Assembly (NCBI GenBank): GCA_032718475.1
Contig: JAUCBJ010007926.1
Location: 1 to 64,000 of the forward strand
Origin: Nemertoderma westbladi
Taxonomy: Eukaryota > Xenacoelomorpha > Nemertodermatida > Nemertodermatidae
Direction: 5' to 3'
DNA length: 64,000 bases
Made by a program: the position numbers and the translations under genes. Of the stretch, positions 25,001-36,913 are shown piece after piece; positions within the stretch are counted from its first letter, which is position 1, and the number at the start of each line of letters is the position of its first letter. A model generated the notes under the pieces. The model saw only the letters and a list, made by a program, of their open reading frames with translations. It did no database searches and was not told the origin of the DNA.

Positions 25001-26262
25001 TGGGGTTCATGCACACCCTGTGAGATGATGTTGGGGTTCATACACACCCTGTGAGATGATGTTGGGGTTCATACACACCCTGTGAGATGATGTTGGGGTT
25101 CATACACACCCTGTGAGATGATGTTGGGGTTCATGCACACCCTGTGAGATGATGTTGGGGTTCATACACACCCTGTGAGATGATGTTGGGGTTCATACAC
25201 ACCCTGTGAGATGATGTTGGGGTTCATGCACACCCTGTGAGATGATGTTGGGGTTCATACACACCCTGTGAGATGATGTTGGGGTTCATACACACCCTGT
25301 GAGATGATGTTGGGGTTCATACACACCCTGTGAGATGATGTTGGGGTTCATACACACCCTGTGAGATGATGTTGGGGTTCATACACACCCTGTGAGATGA
25401 TGTTGGGGTTCATACACACCCTGTGAGATGATGTTGGGGTTCATGCACACCCTGTGAGATGATGTTGGGGTTCACGCACACCCTGTGAGATGATGTTGGG
25501 GTTCATGCACTCCCTGTGAGATCATGTTGGGGTTCATGCACAGGCACACCCTCTGAGATGATGTTGGGGTTCATACACACCCTGTGAGATGATGTTGGGG
25601 TTCATGCACACCCTGTGAGATCATGTTGGGGTTCATGCACACCCTGTGGGATGCTATTGGGGTTCATGCACACCCTGTGAGATGATGTTGAGGTTCATGC
25701 ACACCCTGTGAGATCATGTTGGGATTCATGCACACCCTGTGAGAGGATGTTGGGGTTCATGCACACCCTTTGAGATGATGTTGGGGTTCATGCACACCCT
25801 GTGAGATCATGTTGGAGTTCATGCACACCCTGTACGATGCTGTTGGGGTTCATGCACACCCTGTGAGATGATGTTGTGGTTTATGCACACCCTGTGAGAT
25901 CATGATGGGGTTCATGCATACCCCGTGAGATCATGTTGGGGTTCATGCAGACCCTGTGAGATCATGTTGGGGTTCATGCACACCCTGTGCGATGCTGTTG
26001 GGGTTCATGCACAGCGCACACCCTGTGAGATGATGTTTGGGTTTATGCACACCTTGTGAGACCATGTTGGGGTTCATGCATACCCTGTGAGATCATGTTG
26101 GGGTTCATGCACACCCTGTGAGATCATGTTGGGGTTCGTGCACACCCTGTGAGATCATGTTGGGGTTCATACACAGGCACACCCTGTGAGATGATGTTGG
26201 GGTTCATGCACACCCTGTGAGATGATGTTGGGGTTCATGCACACCCTGTGAGATGATGTTGG
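19005..26262. repeat. 31-bp minisatellite, ~234 units
   Basis: Unit TGAGATGATGTTGGGGTTCA plus TGCACACCCTG (31 bp). Most variation is TGCAC/TACAC/TGCAT and GATGATG/GATCATG, with decay near the right edge (25500-26260). Rare variants recur at fixed distances of 1,333 bp (43 units), 1,364 bp (44 units) or 2,697 bp (87 units), which shows higher-order amplification. Stops are frequent, so there are no long ORFs. Confidence 0.97.
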
Positions 26263-26515
26263 AGCCCATGCTGGTATTGTGATATTATGTTTGGGATCCA
26301 ACTGCATTGTGAGATGCTGTAGGGTGTCTGTGTCAATGCTGGTCTTTTGGGATCCTGAGGAATCAATGTTGGCCTTGTCAGATTATATAGATGTCCATGG
26401 TGGATAATGTGGGATCCATGGTGGCCTCTGGAATTGATTGATTGATTGATTTAATTACCATGAAGTTAAAATTACAACGAATACAATTTAGTTTAGGTTA
26501 AAAGCAAATGAGAGT

Positions 26516-26798
26516 GACCCACCTTGGTGTAGTGGTTGCATTGAATTCACATCTCCTGTAGGTCGTGGGTTCGATCCTCACATGGGCAAGGGCAGTTTTC
26601 GTTTCGGCAAGAATGCTTTAAAGGGACCAGCCAGGGCGCATCTCTGCCTTGCATCTTTATGTGGTAGCTAAATGAGTATTAGTTTCCTCTGGGGAGTAAA
26701 GTTCTGGGGGGACCGCACTGGAAATAAGTCGTCAGACTTTGTGCGTAATCCCTGTCCTAGTGGCCGAAGAAAATTTACTTTACTTTTACTTTACTTTT
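26516..26798 (+). mobile_element. tRNA-derived SINE, copy 2
   Basis: Same A box (TGGTGTAGTGG), B box (GGTTCGATCC), body and TTTAC/TTTTAC tail as copy 1. The likely target duplication is AGAGT (26511-26515 and 26799-26803). Confidence 0.88.
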
Positions 26799-27029
26799 AG
26801 AGTTTAACATTTATAGCAATGGGATATCTTCTTGAGGCCAAACCTCATTTTAAGAAGGTCCCTCCCTATAAATGAAGGAAAAAAACGATTCATTAGAGTT
26901 AAAGATACCTTGTTAAATTTATAATCCAAAAGTAAATATTGTCAGGTTAAAAATTGCCTGAGTTTGTTTTCGGTGAGGGTGTCAAAGATACTCTTTTTCA
27001 GATTGTGTATAGAAGATCTCATATGAAGG

Positions 27030-30000
27030 TGAATTTACAACGTTGTGGGGCAGGCTGTTCCAGTGCCGTGGTCCAGTAGAATTTACAACGTTGTTGGGCG
27101 GCTGTTCCAGTGCCGTGGTCCAGTAGAATTTACAACGTTGTGGGGCGGCTGTTCCAGTGCCGTGGTACAACGTTGTGGGGCAGGCTGTTCCAGTGCCGTG
27201 GTATAACGTTGTGGGGCAGGCTGTTCCAGTGCCGTGGTACAACGTTGTGGGGCGGCTGTTCCAGTGCCGTGGTACAACGTTGTGGGGCAGGCTGTGCCAG
27301 TGCCGTGGTACAACGTTGTGGGGCGGCAGTTCCAGTGCCGTGGTACAACGTTGTGGGGCAGGCTGTTCCAGTGCCGTGGTACAACGTTGTGGGGCGGCTG
27401 TTCCAGTGCCGTGGTACAAAGTTGTGGGGCGGCTGTTCCAGTGCCGTGGTACAACGTTGTGGGGCAGGCTGTTCCAGTGCCGTGGTACAACGTTGTGGGA
27501 CAGGCTGTTCCAGTGCCATGGTACAACGTTGTGTGACAGGCTGTTCCAGTGCCGTGGTACAACGTTGTGGGGCGGCTGTTCCAGTGCCGTGGTACAACGT
27601 TGTGGGGCGGCTGTTCCAGTGCCGTGGTACAACGTTGTGGGGCGGCTGTTCCAGTGCCGTGGTACAACATTGTGGGGTGGCTGTTCCAGTGCCGTGGTAC
27701 AACGTTGTGGGGCGGCTGTTCCAGTGCCGTGGTACAACGTTGTGGGACAGGCTGTTCCAGTGCCGCGGTACAACGTTGTGGGGCGGGCTGTTCCAGTGCC
27801 GTGGTACAACGTTGTGGGGCAGGCTGTTCCAGTGCCGTGGTACAACGTTGTGGGGCGGGCTGTTCCAGTGCCGTGGTACAACGTTGTGGGGCGGCTGTTC
27901 CAGTGCCGTGGTACAACGTTGTGTGACAGGCTGTTCCAGTGCCGTGGTACAACGTTGTGGGGCAGGCTGTTCCAGTGCCGTGGTACAACGTTGTGGGGCA
28001 GGCTGTTCCAGTGCCGTGGTACAACGTTGTGGGGCGGCTGTTCCAGTGCCGTGGTACAACGTTGTGGGGCAGGCTGTTCCAGTGCCGTGGTACAACGTTG
28101 TGGGGCGGCTGTTCCAGTGCCGTGGTACAACGTTGTGGGGCAGGCTGTTCCAGTGCCGTGGTACAACGTTGTGGGGCAGGCTGTTCTAGTGCCGTGGTAC
28201 AACGTTGTGGGGCAGGCTGTTCCAGTGCCGTGGTACAACGTTGTGGGGCAGGCTGTTCCAGTGCCGTGGTACAACGTTGTGGGGCAGGCTGTTCCAGTGC
28301 CGTGGTACAACGTTGTGGGGCAGGCTGTTCCAGTGCCGTGGTACAACGTTGTGGGGCGGCTGTTCCAGTGCCGTGGTACAACGTTGTGGGGCGGCTGTTC
28401 CAGTGCCGTGGTACAACGTTGTGGGACAGGCTGTTCCAGTGCCGTGGTACAACGTTGTGGGGCGGCTGTTCCAGTGCCGTGGTACAACATTGTGGGGCGG
28501 CTGTTCCAGTGCCGTGGTACAACGTTGTGGGGCGGCTGTTCCAGTGCCGTGGTACAACGTTGTGGGGCGGCTGTTCCAGTGCCGTGGTACAACGTTGTGG
28601 GGCAGGCTGTTCCAGTGCCGTGGTACAACGTTGTGGGGCGGCTGTTCCAGTGCCGTGGTACAACGTTGTGGGGCAGGCTGTTCCAGTGCCGTGGTACAAC
28701 GTTGTGGGGCAGGCTGTTCCAGTGCCGTGGTACAACGTTGTGGGGCAGGCTGTTCCAGTGCCGTGGTACAACGTTGTGGGGCAGGCTGTTCCAGTGCCGT
28801 GGTACAACGTTGTGGGGCAGACTGTTCCAGTGCCGTGGTACAACGTTGTGGGGCAGGCTGTTCCAGTGCCGTGGTACAACGTTGTGGGGCAGGCTGTTCC
28901 AGTGCCGTGGTACAACGTTGTGGGGCGGCTGTTCCAGTGCCGTGGTACAACGTTGTGGGGCAGGCTGTTCCAGTGCCGTGGTACAACGTTGTGGGGCAGG
29001 CTGTTCCAGTGCCGTGGTACAACGTTGTGGGGCAGGCTGTTCCAGTGCCGTGGTACAACGTTGTGGGGCAGGCTGTTCCAGTACCGTGGTACAACGTTGT
29101 GGGGCAGGCTGTTCCAGTGCCGTGGTACAACGTTGTGGGGCAGGCTGTTCCAGTGCCGTGGTACAACGTTGTGGGGCAGGCTGTTCCAGTGCCGTGGTAC
29201 AACGTTGTGGGGCGGCTGTTCCAGTGCCGTGGTACAACGTTGTGGGGCGGCTGTTCCAGTGCCGTGGTACAACGTTGTGGGGCGGCTGTCCCAGTGCCGT
29301 GGTACAACGTTGTGGGACAGGCTGTTCCAGTGCCGTGGTACAACGTTGTGGGACAGGCTGTTCCAGTGCCGTGGTACAACGTTGTGGGGCGGCTGTTCCA
29401 GTGTCGTGGTACAACGTTGAGGGACAGGCTGTTCCAGTGCCGTGGTACAACGTTGTGGGGCGGCTGTTCCAGTGCCGTGGTCCGGCTGTTCCAGTGCCGT
29501 GGTACAACGTTGTGGGGCAGGCTGTTCCAGTGCCGTGGTACAACGTTGTGGGGCGGCTGTTCCAGTGCCGTGGTCCGGCTGTTCCAGTGCCGTGGTGCTG
29601 TTCCAGTGCCGTGGTACAACGTTGTGGAGCAGGCTGTTCCAGTGCCGTGGTACAACGTTGTGGGGCGGCTGTTCCAGTGCCGTGGTACAACGTTGTGGGG
29701 CAGGCTGTTCCAGTGCCGTGGTCCGGCTGTTCCAGTGCCGTGGTCCGGCTGTTCCAGTGCCGTGGTGCTGTTCCAGTGCCGTGGTGCTGTTCCAGTGCCG
29801 TGGTACAACGTTGTGGGGCGGCTGTTCCAGTGCCGTGGTACAACGTTGTGGGGCAGGCTGTTCCAGTGCCGTGGTACAACGTTGTGGGGCGGCTGTTCCA
29901 GTGCCGTGGTACAACGTTGTGGGGCGGCTGTTCCAGTGCCGTGGTACAACGTTGTGGGGCGGCTGTCCCAGTGCCGTGGTACAACGTTGTGGGACAGGCT

Positions 30001-32475
30001 GTTCCAGTGCCGTGGTACAACGTTGTGGGACAGGCTGTTCCAGTGCCGTGGTACAACGTTGTGGGGCGGCTGTTCCAGTGTCGTGGTACAACGTTGTGGG
30101 ACAGGCTGTTCCAGTGCCGTGGTACAACGTTGTGGGGCGGCTGTTCCAGTGCCGTGGTCCGGCTGTTCCAGTGCCGTGGTGCTGTTCCAGTGCCGTGGTA
30201 CAACGTTGTGGGGCAGGCTGTTCCAGTGCCGTGGTACAACGTTGTGGGGCGGCTGTTCCAGTGCCGTGGTCCGGCTGTTCCAGTGCCGTGGTGCTGTTCC
30301 AGTGCCGTGGTACAACGTTGTGGGGCAGGCTGTTCCAGTGCCGTAGTACAACGTTGTGGGGCGGCTGTTCCAGTGCCGTGGTACAACGTTGCGGGGCAGG
30401 CTGTTCCAGTGCCGTGGTCCGGCTGTTCCAGTGCCGTGGTCCGGCTGTTCCAGTGCCGTGGTCCGGCTGTTCCAGTGCCGTGGTGCTGTTCCAGTGCCGT
30501 GGTGCTGTTCCAGTGCCGTGGTACAACGTTGTGGGGCGGCTGTTCCAGTGCCGTGGTACAACGTTGTGGGGCGGCTGTTCCAGTGCCGTGGTACAACGTT
30601 GTGGGGCGGCTGTTCCAGTGCAGTGGTACAACGTTGTGGGACAGGCTGTTCCAGTGCCGTGGTACAACGTTGTGGGGCGGCTGTTCCAGTGCCGTGGTAC
30701 AACATTGTGGGGCGGCTGTTCCAGTGCCGTGGTACAACGTTGTGGGGCGGCTGTTCCAGTGCCGTGGTACAACGTTGTGGGGCGGCTGTTCCAGTGCCGT
30801 GGTACAACGTTGTGGGACAGGCTATTCCAGTGCCGTGGTACAACGTTGTGGAACAGGCTGTTCCAGTGCCGTGGTACAACGTTGTGGGGCGGCTGTTCCA
30901 GTGCCGTGGTACAACGTTGTGGGCCAGGCTGTTCCAGCGCCGTGGTACAACGTTGTGGGGCAGGCTGTTTCAGTGCCGTGGTACAACGTTGTGGGGCGGC
31001 TGTTCCAGTGCCGTGGTACAATGTTGTGGGGCAGGCTGTTCCAGTGCCGTGGTACAACGTTGTGGGGCGGCTGTTCCAGTGCCGTGGTACAACGTTGTGG
31101 GGCAGGCTGTTCCAGTGCCGTGGTACAACGTTGTGGGGCAGGCTGTTCCAGTGCCGTGGTACAACGTTATGGGGCAGGCTTTTCCAGTGCCGTGGTACAA
31201 CGTTGTGGGGCAGGCTGTTCCAGTGCCGTGGTACAACGTTGTGGGGCAGACTGTTCCAGTGCCGTGGTACAACGTTGTGGGGCAGGCTGTTCCAGTGCCG
31301 TGGTACAACGTTGTGGGGCAGGCTGTTCCAGTGCCGTGGTACAACTTTGTGGGGCGGCTGTTCCAGTGCCGTGGTACAACGTTGTGGGGCAGGTTGTTCC
31401 AGTGCCGTGGTACAACGTTGTGGGGCGGCTGTTCCAGTGCCGTGGTACAACGTTGTGGGACAGGCTGTTCCAGTGCCGTGGTACAACGTTGTGGGACAGG
31501 CTGTTCCAGTGCCGTGGTACAACGTTGTGGGGCGGCTGTTCCAGTGCCGTGGTACAACGTTGTGGGACAGGCTGTTCCAGTGCCGTGGTACAACGTTGTG
31601 GGCGGCTGTTCCAGTGCCGTGGTCCGGCTGTTCCAGTGCCGTGGTACAACGTTGTGGGGCAGGCTGTTCCAGTGCCGTGGTACAACGTTGTGGGGCGGCT
31701 GTTCCAGTGCCGTGGTCCGGCTGTTCCAGTGCCGTGGTCCGGCTGTTCCAGTGCCGTGGTGCTGTTCCAGTGCCGTGGTACAACGTTGTGGGGCAGGCTG
31801 TTCCAGTGCCGTGGTACAACGTTGTGGGGCGGCTGTTCCAGTGCCGTGGTACAACGTTGTGGGGCAGGCTGTTCCAGTGCCGTGGTCCGGCTGTTCCAGT
31901 GCCGTGGTCCGGCTGTTCCAGTGCCGTGGTCCGGCTGTTCCAGTGCCGTGGTCCGGCTGTTCCAGTGCCGTGGTCCGGCTGTTCCAGTGCCGTGGTGCTG
32001 TTCCAGTGCCGTGGTGCTGTTCCAGTGCCGTGGTACAACGTTGTGGGGCAGGCTGTTCCAGTGCCGTGGTCCGGCTGTTCCAGTGCCGTGGTACGACGTT
32101 GTGGGGCGGCTGTTCCAGTGCCGTGGTACAACGTTGTGGGGCGGTTGTTCCAGTGCCGTGGTACAACGTTGTGGGGCAGGCTGTTCCAGTGCCGTGGTAC
32201 AACGTTGTGGGGCGGCTGTTCCAGTGCCGTGGTACAACGTTGTGGGGCGGCTGTTCCAGTGCCGTGGTACAACGTTGTGGGGCAGGCTGTTCCAGTGCCG
32301 TGGTCCGGCTGTTCCAGTTCCGTGGTCCGGCTGTTCCAGTGCCGTGGTCCGGCTGTTCCAGTGCCGTGGTCCGGCTGTTCCAGTGCCGTGGTACAACGTT
32401 GTGGCGCAGGCTGTTCCAGTGCCGTGGTCCGGCTGTTCCAGTGCCGTGGTCCGGCTGTTCCAGTGCCGTGGTCCA
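27030..32475. repeat. ~36-bp composite minisatellite, open on both strands
   Basis: The long unit is CTGTTCCAGTGCCGTGGTAC plus AACGTTGTGGGGCAGG (36 bp) or the 35-bp GGCGG variant. Short units drop the ACAACGTTGTGGG core and are 22 bp (…GTGGTCCGG) or 19 bp (…GTGGTG). Long units dominate 27.1-29.4 kb. Short units cluster at 29.45-30.5 and 31.6-32.475 kb. A block with rare variants at 29284 recurs 677 bp away at 29961. Reading frames of up to 1,802 codons on both strands are artefacts of a stop-free unit. Confidence 0.95.
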
Positions 32476-32538
32476 GTAAAACTGAAAGCATGTTGGCCCT
32501 AAATTATTATTCTATTCGGAATGGCCCCTCTGCAATTA

Positions 32539-32769
32539 ACAGCCAATTAATTTATTGGCTGTTTGTGTAATTATTTAACAGCCAATTAATTTATTGGCTG
32601 TTTGTGTAATTATTTAACAGCCAATTAATTTATTGGCTGTTTGTGTAATTATTTAACAGCCAATTAATTTATTGGCTGTTTGTGTAATTATTTAACAGCC
32701 AATTAATTTATTGACTGTTTGTGTAATTATTTAACAGCCAATTAATTTATTGGCTGTTTGTGTAATTAT
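32539..32769. repeat. 39-bp tandem repeat of perfect hairpins, 6 units
   Basis: Each unit contains ACAGCCAAT...ATTGGCTGT, an inverted repeat spaced by AT-rich bases, then TTGTGTAATTATTTA. Only one unit carries a substitution in the stem (TTGACTG near 32712), so the array is young or homogenised. Confidence 0.9.
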
Positions 32770-33500
32770 ATGTAATAAAAGACCCAGATTATATTATATA
32801 TTACGGATATATTATATTTTCATTGCAGTGCTCGCAAACTTCCAGTACTATATTGCCGATCAAAGCCTAATCTCTTTATCAGATATTCTTCTGATTCTGA
32901 TGAAGCTACCTGAGAATACCGACTACCATGGTCCTTCAGTGCATGCACATCACGGACATATTGCCATGTAGTCGTAAAACATTTACTACTTCAGATCGTA
33001 ATTGTACTGTTTAGATTCTGTGCTCTTAATACTATTGGATCGCTGTATTTATTGAACAGATAGTAGCGCCCTAAGAATGACATTATTGGGACCTCATTTA
33101 CAATTATTGTAGTTTGTAATCATAAAAATTGATGCCATTAAATTTGATGCATCTTAAAGCTTAGATAGCTGATAGCGTTAATGTTTCGTTACTGTTACTT
33201 ATTGTGCTGTACATACAATATATTATATTTATTTATCGACAATATAATAATATTATTATGTACACCTCCAAACCGAGGTAAATAAAAGTAAGGTTATATT
33301 TAGCACAATAAATAAATAGTTATGAGCGAGTAGTGAGACTGTGTTTGGAAAGAGCGGAGAGGGTAGGGCATAAGCTGCAAGTTAATGCGTGGTAACGGTC
33401 GAAACAGGTTAGCGAACAATAATGGATGCACAAACAAATAGGCATAAATTTATGGAAAGGGCTAGAGTTCGAACATATTAAATGGTGATACCCATGTGAT
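32770..33500. other. AT-rich intergenic, no recognised gene
   Basis: Only short ORFs; no motif or repeat that I can support. Confidence 0.5.
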
Positions 33501-33513
33501 GTGGCACGGGTAA

Positions 33514-33966
33514 TTACGTGGCGGTTACGTTGCCCTGGGTGTCGCCTCGCGTATAGCCCTCCTCAGTAAAGTTCCATTCACGTTCCGCACGGAATTCTTT
33601 ATATTGTACAATAATAATATCGGATATGAATCCTGGAAAGTTATGGAGAATATCTTGTGTGAGCGTTCGCACGTTAACAAGATGTAAGGCCATAGTTGAG
33701 GAAGCCGAAGTATGTAGACGTAACATGCGTTTAATATACGTAGCTTTAACTTTAAGGCCATAGTGAGGAAGCCGAAGTATGTAGACGTAACATGCGTTTA
33801 ATATACGTAGCTTTAACTGTAAGGCCATGGTTGAGGAAGCTGAAGTATGTAGACGTAACATGCGTTTAATATACGTAGCTTTAACTTTATCAATTCTCAG
33901 TGATAAAAAATTGCCAATTTCCGCAATTATCGGTGCTATTTTGGCATGAAAAATTGTTAAGACCAT
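33514..33966 (-). pseudogene. Possible LINE RT C-terminal remnant with 68-bp duplication
   Basis: A 150-codon minus-strand frame starts with a helix-rich segment ending IDKVKATYIKRMLRLHTSA. This resembles the post-RT region of R2/CR1-type LINEs, where an ID-x-xK-xxY-xKR helix is common. A ~68-bp segment coding for part of that helix is repeated three times (33685-33890) in shifting phase. The assignment rests on weak similarity, and the copy is not functional. Confidence 0.3.
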
Positions 33967-33994
33967 TTCAATTGAAAGTAAATGTAATTTGTTG

Positions 33995-34517
33995 ATACAT
34001 CCTATAGCGCTGTAGACTACATCCTATAGCGCTGTAGACTACATCCTATAGCGCTGTAGACTACATCCTATAGCGCTGTAGACTACATCCTATAGCGCTG
34101 TAGACTACATCCTATAGCGCTGTAGACTACATCCTATAGCGCTGTAGACTACATCCTATAGCGCTGTAGACTACATCCTATAGCGCTGTAGACTACATCC
34201 TATAGCACTGTAGACTACATCCTATAGCGCTGTAGACTACATCCTATAGCGCTGTAGACTACATCCTATAGCGCTGTAGACTACATCCTATAGCGCTGTA
34301 GACTACATCCTATAGCGCTGTAGACTACATCCTATAGCGCTGTAGACTACATCCTATAGCGCTGTAGACTACATCCTATAGCGCTGTAGACTACATCCTA
34401 TAGCGCTGTAGACTACATCCTATAGCGCTGTAGACTACATCCTATAGCGCTGTAGACTACATCCTATAGCGCTGTAGACTACATCCTATAGCGCTGTAGA
34501 CTACATCCTATAGCGCT
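33995..34517. repeat. 22-bp satellite, left block (~23 units)
   Basis: Unit GTAGACTACATCCTATAGCGCT, almost invariant. The same array in the same orientation resumes at 53154, so it was split by the Polinton. Confidence 0.97.
34512..34517. other. Left target-site duplication AGCGCT
   Basis: The six bases directly before the Polinton terminus are identical to 53154-53159. They are part of the 22-bp satellite unit and palindromic. Confidence 0.9.
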
Positions 34518-34980
34518 AGTAGTAGGAGAAGCATGGCCCTCATCATACTCCTCCCTAGCCTGGGCTACGGGCTGCATCTCGGAGGGCTATTAAAAACGTG
34601 CTAAATCGCGATGTTTAATGACCATCTGTCACCAACAGTATTGATGCCTTCAACCAATCGTTGCCTATCACCTACGCGTAGCCTAACCTCACGATGCCTG
34701 CCTTACTCGATAGCTGTTACCAACCGTCAGTATTGATTCGTGTTGTTGCATCAACCAACCATCGCATATTCATCTTCGCGTAACCTAACTTCACGATGCA
34801 TGGCTAGCCCCCACTACGCTATTATATTATATCGATTGCCAACTCACCACCGCTAGCCAGTGCTACTCTTCGACGGCTGTCGCCAATCCAACCAACCAAG
34901 CAGCCTACCAGTCCAACGCTATGATACGTGAAATTCCGCCAATTTCCAGCTACACGTATTCGAATATTTCCATAGTTACT
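34518..34980 (+). repeat. Left terminal inverted repeat
   Basis: Pairs with 52691-53153. Over the outer ~400 bp I see one mismatch (CAGTATTG against CAGTGTTG). The remaining few lie near the inner edge, after which the sequences diverge. Confidence 0.93.
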
Positions 34981-35400
34981 CAACCTAACCAATCCCACAG
35001 CATCTGCGCCATATTGAAAGGCTACCACCACCACCACCACTAACATTATACTGCGCGTTTTTATTATAATAATTATTATTGATTATTATTACACACAACC
35101 CTATGATTCATATTCTTTCACGTATTTCCTATCCACGCAATCAACCAGCCAGCTATTCATCCACGTTGCACTCCATCTCTTTTCTTATTCGTCGATGATT
35201 ATGACACGTACCATCTCTTCTTCGTTGACTATGCCACATCGCAAATTTATATATATATATAACTGAATGCTTTTAATAAAATTCATCACATGTAATCTTC
35301 ATGGTAATATATTGATACCATATCTAATTTTTTGTTCTCACTCTGACATTGTGTTATTTCCTTAATAATTTATACATTATCTTACTCGTTGTATATTCGT

Positions 35401-35560
35401 TGGTCGGAAAACGACACCTCATAAAATGATACTGATTCCAGCATTGGGTATCGACCTAAAAACGAAAATCTGAGCTACGTGTCTCACCCGATTTTTGTTT
35501 TTGTGTCGATACCTAATGTCGAACTCAGCAACATTTTTCTTAGGCGTCGTCTTCCGACCA
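35401..35560. promoter_or_regulatory. 160-bp imperfect foldback upstream of the left-arm genes
   Basis: TGGTCGGAAAACGAC at the left pairs with GTCGTCTTCCGACCA at the right. Complementarity (about 80%) continues for ~70 bp on each side to a small central loop near 35480. It sits between the TIR and the first gene. It could be a cruciform-forming control or replication element, or a tiny nested MITE; no target duplication is clear. Confidence 0.6.
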
Positions 35561-35657
35561 AACACAATTTTAGAGTGAGAACTATGGTGTCAATTTATTA
35601 CAGCGATACGGTTTAAAATTTATCACTTGTAATATTTTTCGTATTATTATTATTATT

Positions 35658-36721
35658 ATGGCCTTAACGCAAAAAACCGGAGCAACAAATAGCTGGAAAT
35701 TTACTTACAATAAATATACTTGTACCGTCGTTCACAGCAAGTATTTTATTGTGGAATCTCAGGAGGACAACGAAACAATTTGTTTTTCCCATCAAGATAC
35801 CCGCTATTTGTTAGACATTCTAGAAACAACCAACAACAACCAACATCAATCCAGACCAGCAATTATACCAGGTAGGATATATCCAACTCTTGTTTTGCGC
35901 GGGGAAATTTGAATATTTCCATCAACCCCACATCGGGTGATGTTTACGTTCAGAAACAAGGCAAATGTAAAGTTCTCAACAAAGCTTTTACTGAAGTTCT
36001 AATTCAATACAGAGGGAAATTATTGCAATTTCTCTCTCCACCGCTAGAGATTATTAGCGATCAATTCTACATTGAATTATCAAATCCAGAGTTTATTGGA
36101 TTTGTAACAGCTTTTAAAGGAACCAACTATGTTGGCTTATGGAAAATCAGCCTCAGATATACCGATAGTGTTGGTTTTAACTATTATACAGGTTTCAATT
36201 TGTCAAAACAGGAACTAACCGTTTTGTTGCGAGAGTGGGACAACCAAGTCGATGAAACAGACAAGCATCTTTTTGATAAAAATATCATTCAATTATCAGA
36301 CCGTCTCAAAATGATTAAAACCAATAATAAAAAAATTATTATCACCAACACCGATAATTCTACTGAAGTAGGTGCCGGCGGAAATTCTATCGAGTTGCAT
36401 TACTTGAATGATAAAGCCCATATTAGTTTTCTCAAAGAATCGCTGGATGGTGTTTCTCTTACTGAAGCCCATGTTGTCGGTTTTGTCCTTTTGGATAAAC
36501 CTAAAGCTTTCGTAGAGATCCCATCACTTAATCCGGATGTTGAAGAGAGTTGCTCTCAACCGCAACAGGTCTTTCCTGAAATATTACCTCGGAAGCCAAG
36601 ATCATCGAGTAAATTTACCAACGCATCACCTGCAAAGAAACAGAAAGTTGTCAGTAACACAGTTCTAGTAGAGCCTGTTACTAATTCTCCATGGAAACCA
36701 GATTATTATCCTAACATGTAA
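35658..36721 (+). CDS. Polinton left-arm gene of unknown function, with a frame break
   Basis: An 84-codon frame from the ATG at 35658 stops at 35912. A 270-codon frame in the -1 phase (open from just before 35909, with no early ATG of its own) then runs to 36721. The second part lacks a start, and the two overlap at a G run (35901-35904), so I read one gene disrupted by a single-base length change; a cryptic intron is the alternative. No family is recognised. Two segments, ending FSHQDTRYLLDIL in the first part and FNLSKQELTVLLREW in the second, have the strand-then-helix ending seen in PC4-type single-stranded-DNA-binding domains, but this is a shape argument only. The C-terminus is Pro/Ser/Lys-rich with PAKKQKV, which could be a nuclear localisation signal. 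The gene is preceded by an (ATT)n leader. Confidence 0.55.
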
Positions 36722-36805
36722 GCCTAATCATAAGTTAAACTCTTTGCGGTTTCCAATAGTCATAAGCGATTGGTGATTGGTTTAAAATTATTTCCCTCGC
36801 TAGCA

Positions 36806-36811
36806 TATAAA
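36806..36811 (+). promoter_or_regulatory. TATA box upstream of polymerase gene
   Basis: TATAAA in the context AGCATATAAATG, 108 bp before the polymerase ATG. A long (ATT)n tract (about 36870-36893) lies in the presumed leader. Confidence 0.5.
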
Positions 36812-36913
36812 TGTTTAGATGTAGTCAATATCATATCATTTCATTTTATTTTAATCTTTGGAGATATTTTATTATTATTATTATTATTATTATTTATCTA
36901 AACAAACTTCAAC

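Noticed and set aside
26982-32570. Very long ORFs (up to 1,802 codons) on both strands
   Set aside because: They are products of a stop-free tandem unit. The peptides are pure repeat, many start codons are non-ATG, and all phases are open.
19005-34517. CRISPR-like arrays (22-, 31- and 36-bp repeats)
   Set aside because: Repeats are directly contiguous without unique spacers, there are no cas genes, and the DNA is clearly animal.
35901-35912. Programmed -1 frameshift (GGGAAAT-type slippery word)
   Set aside because: The heptamer is not in the required phase relative to the incoming frame. A base-length change in the G run, or a splice, is simpler.
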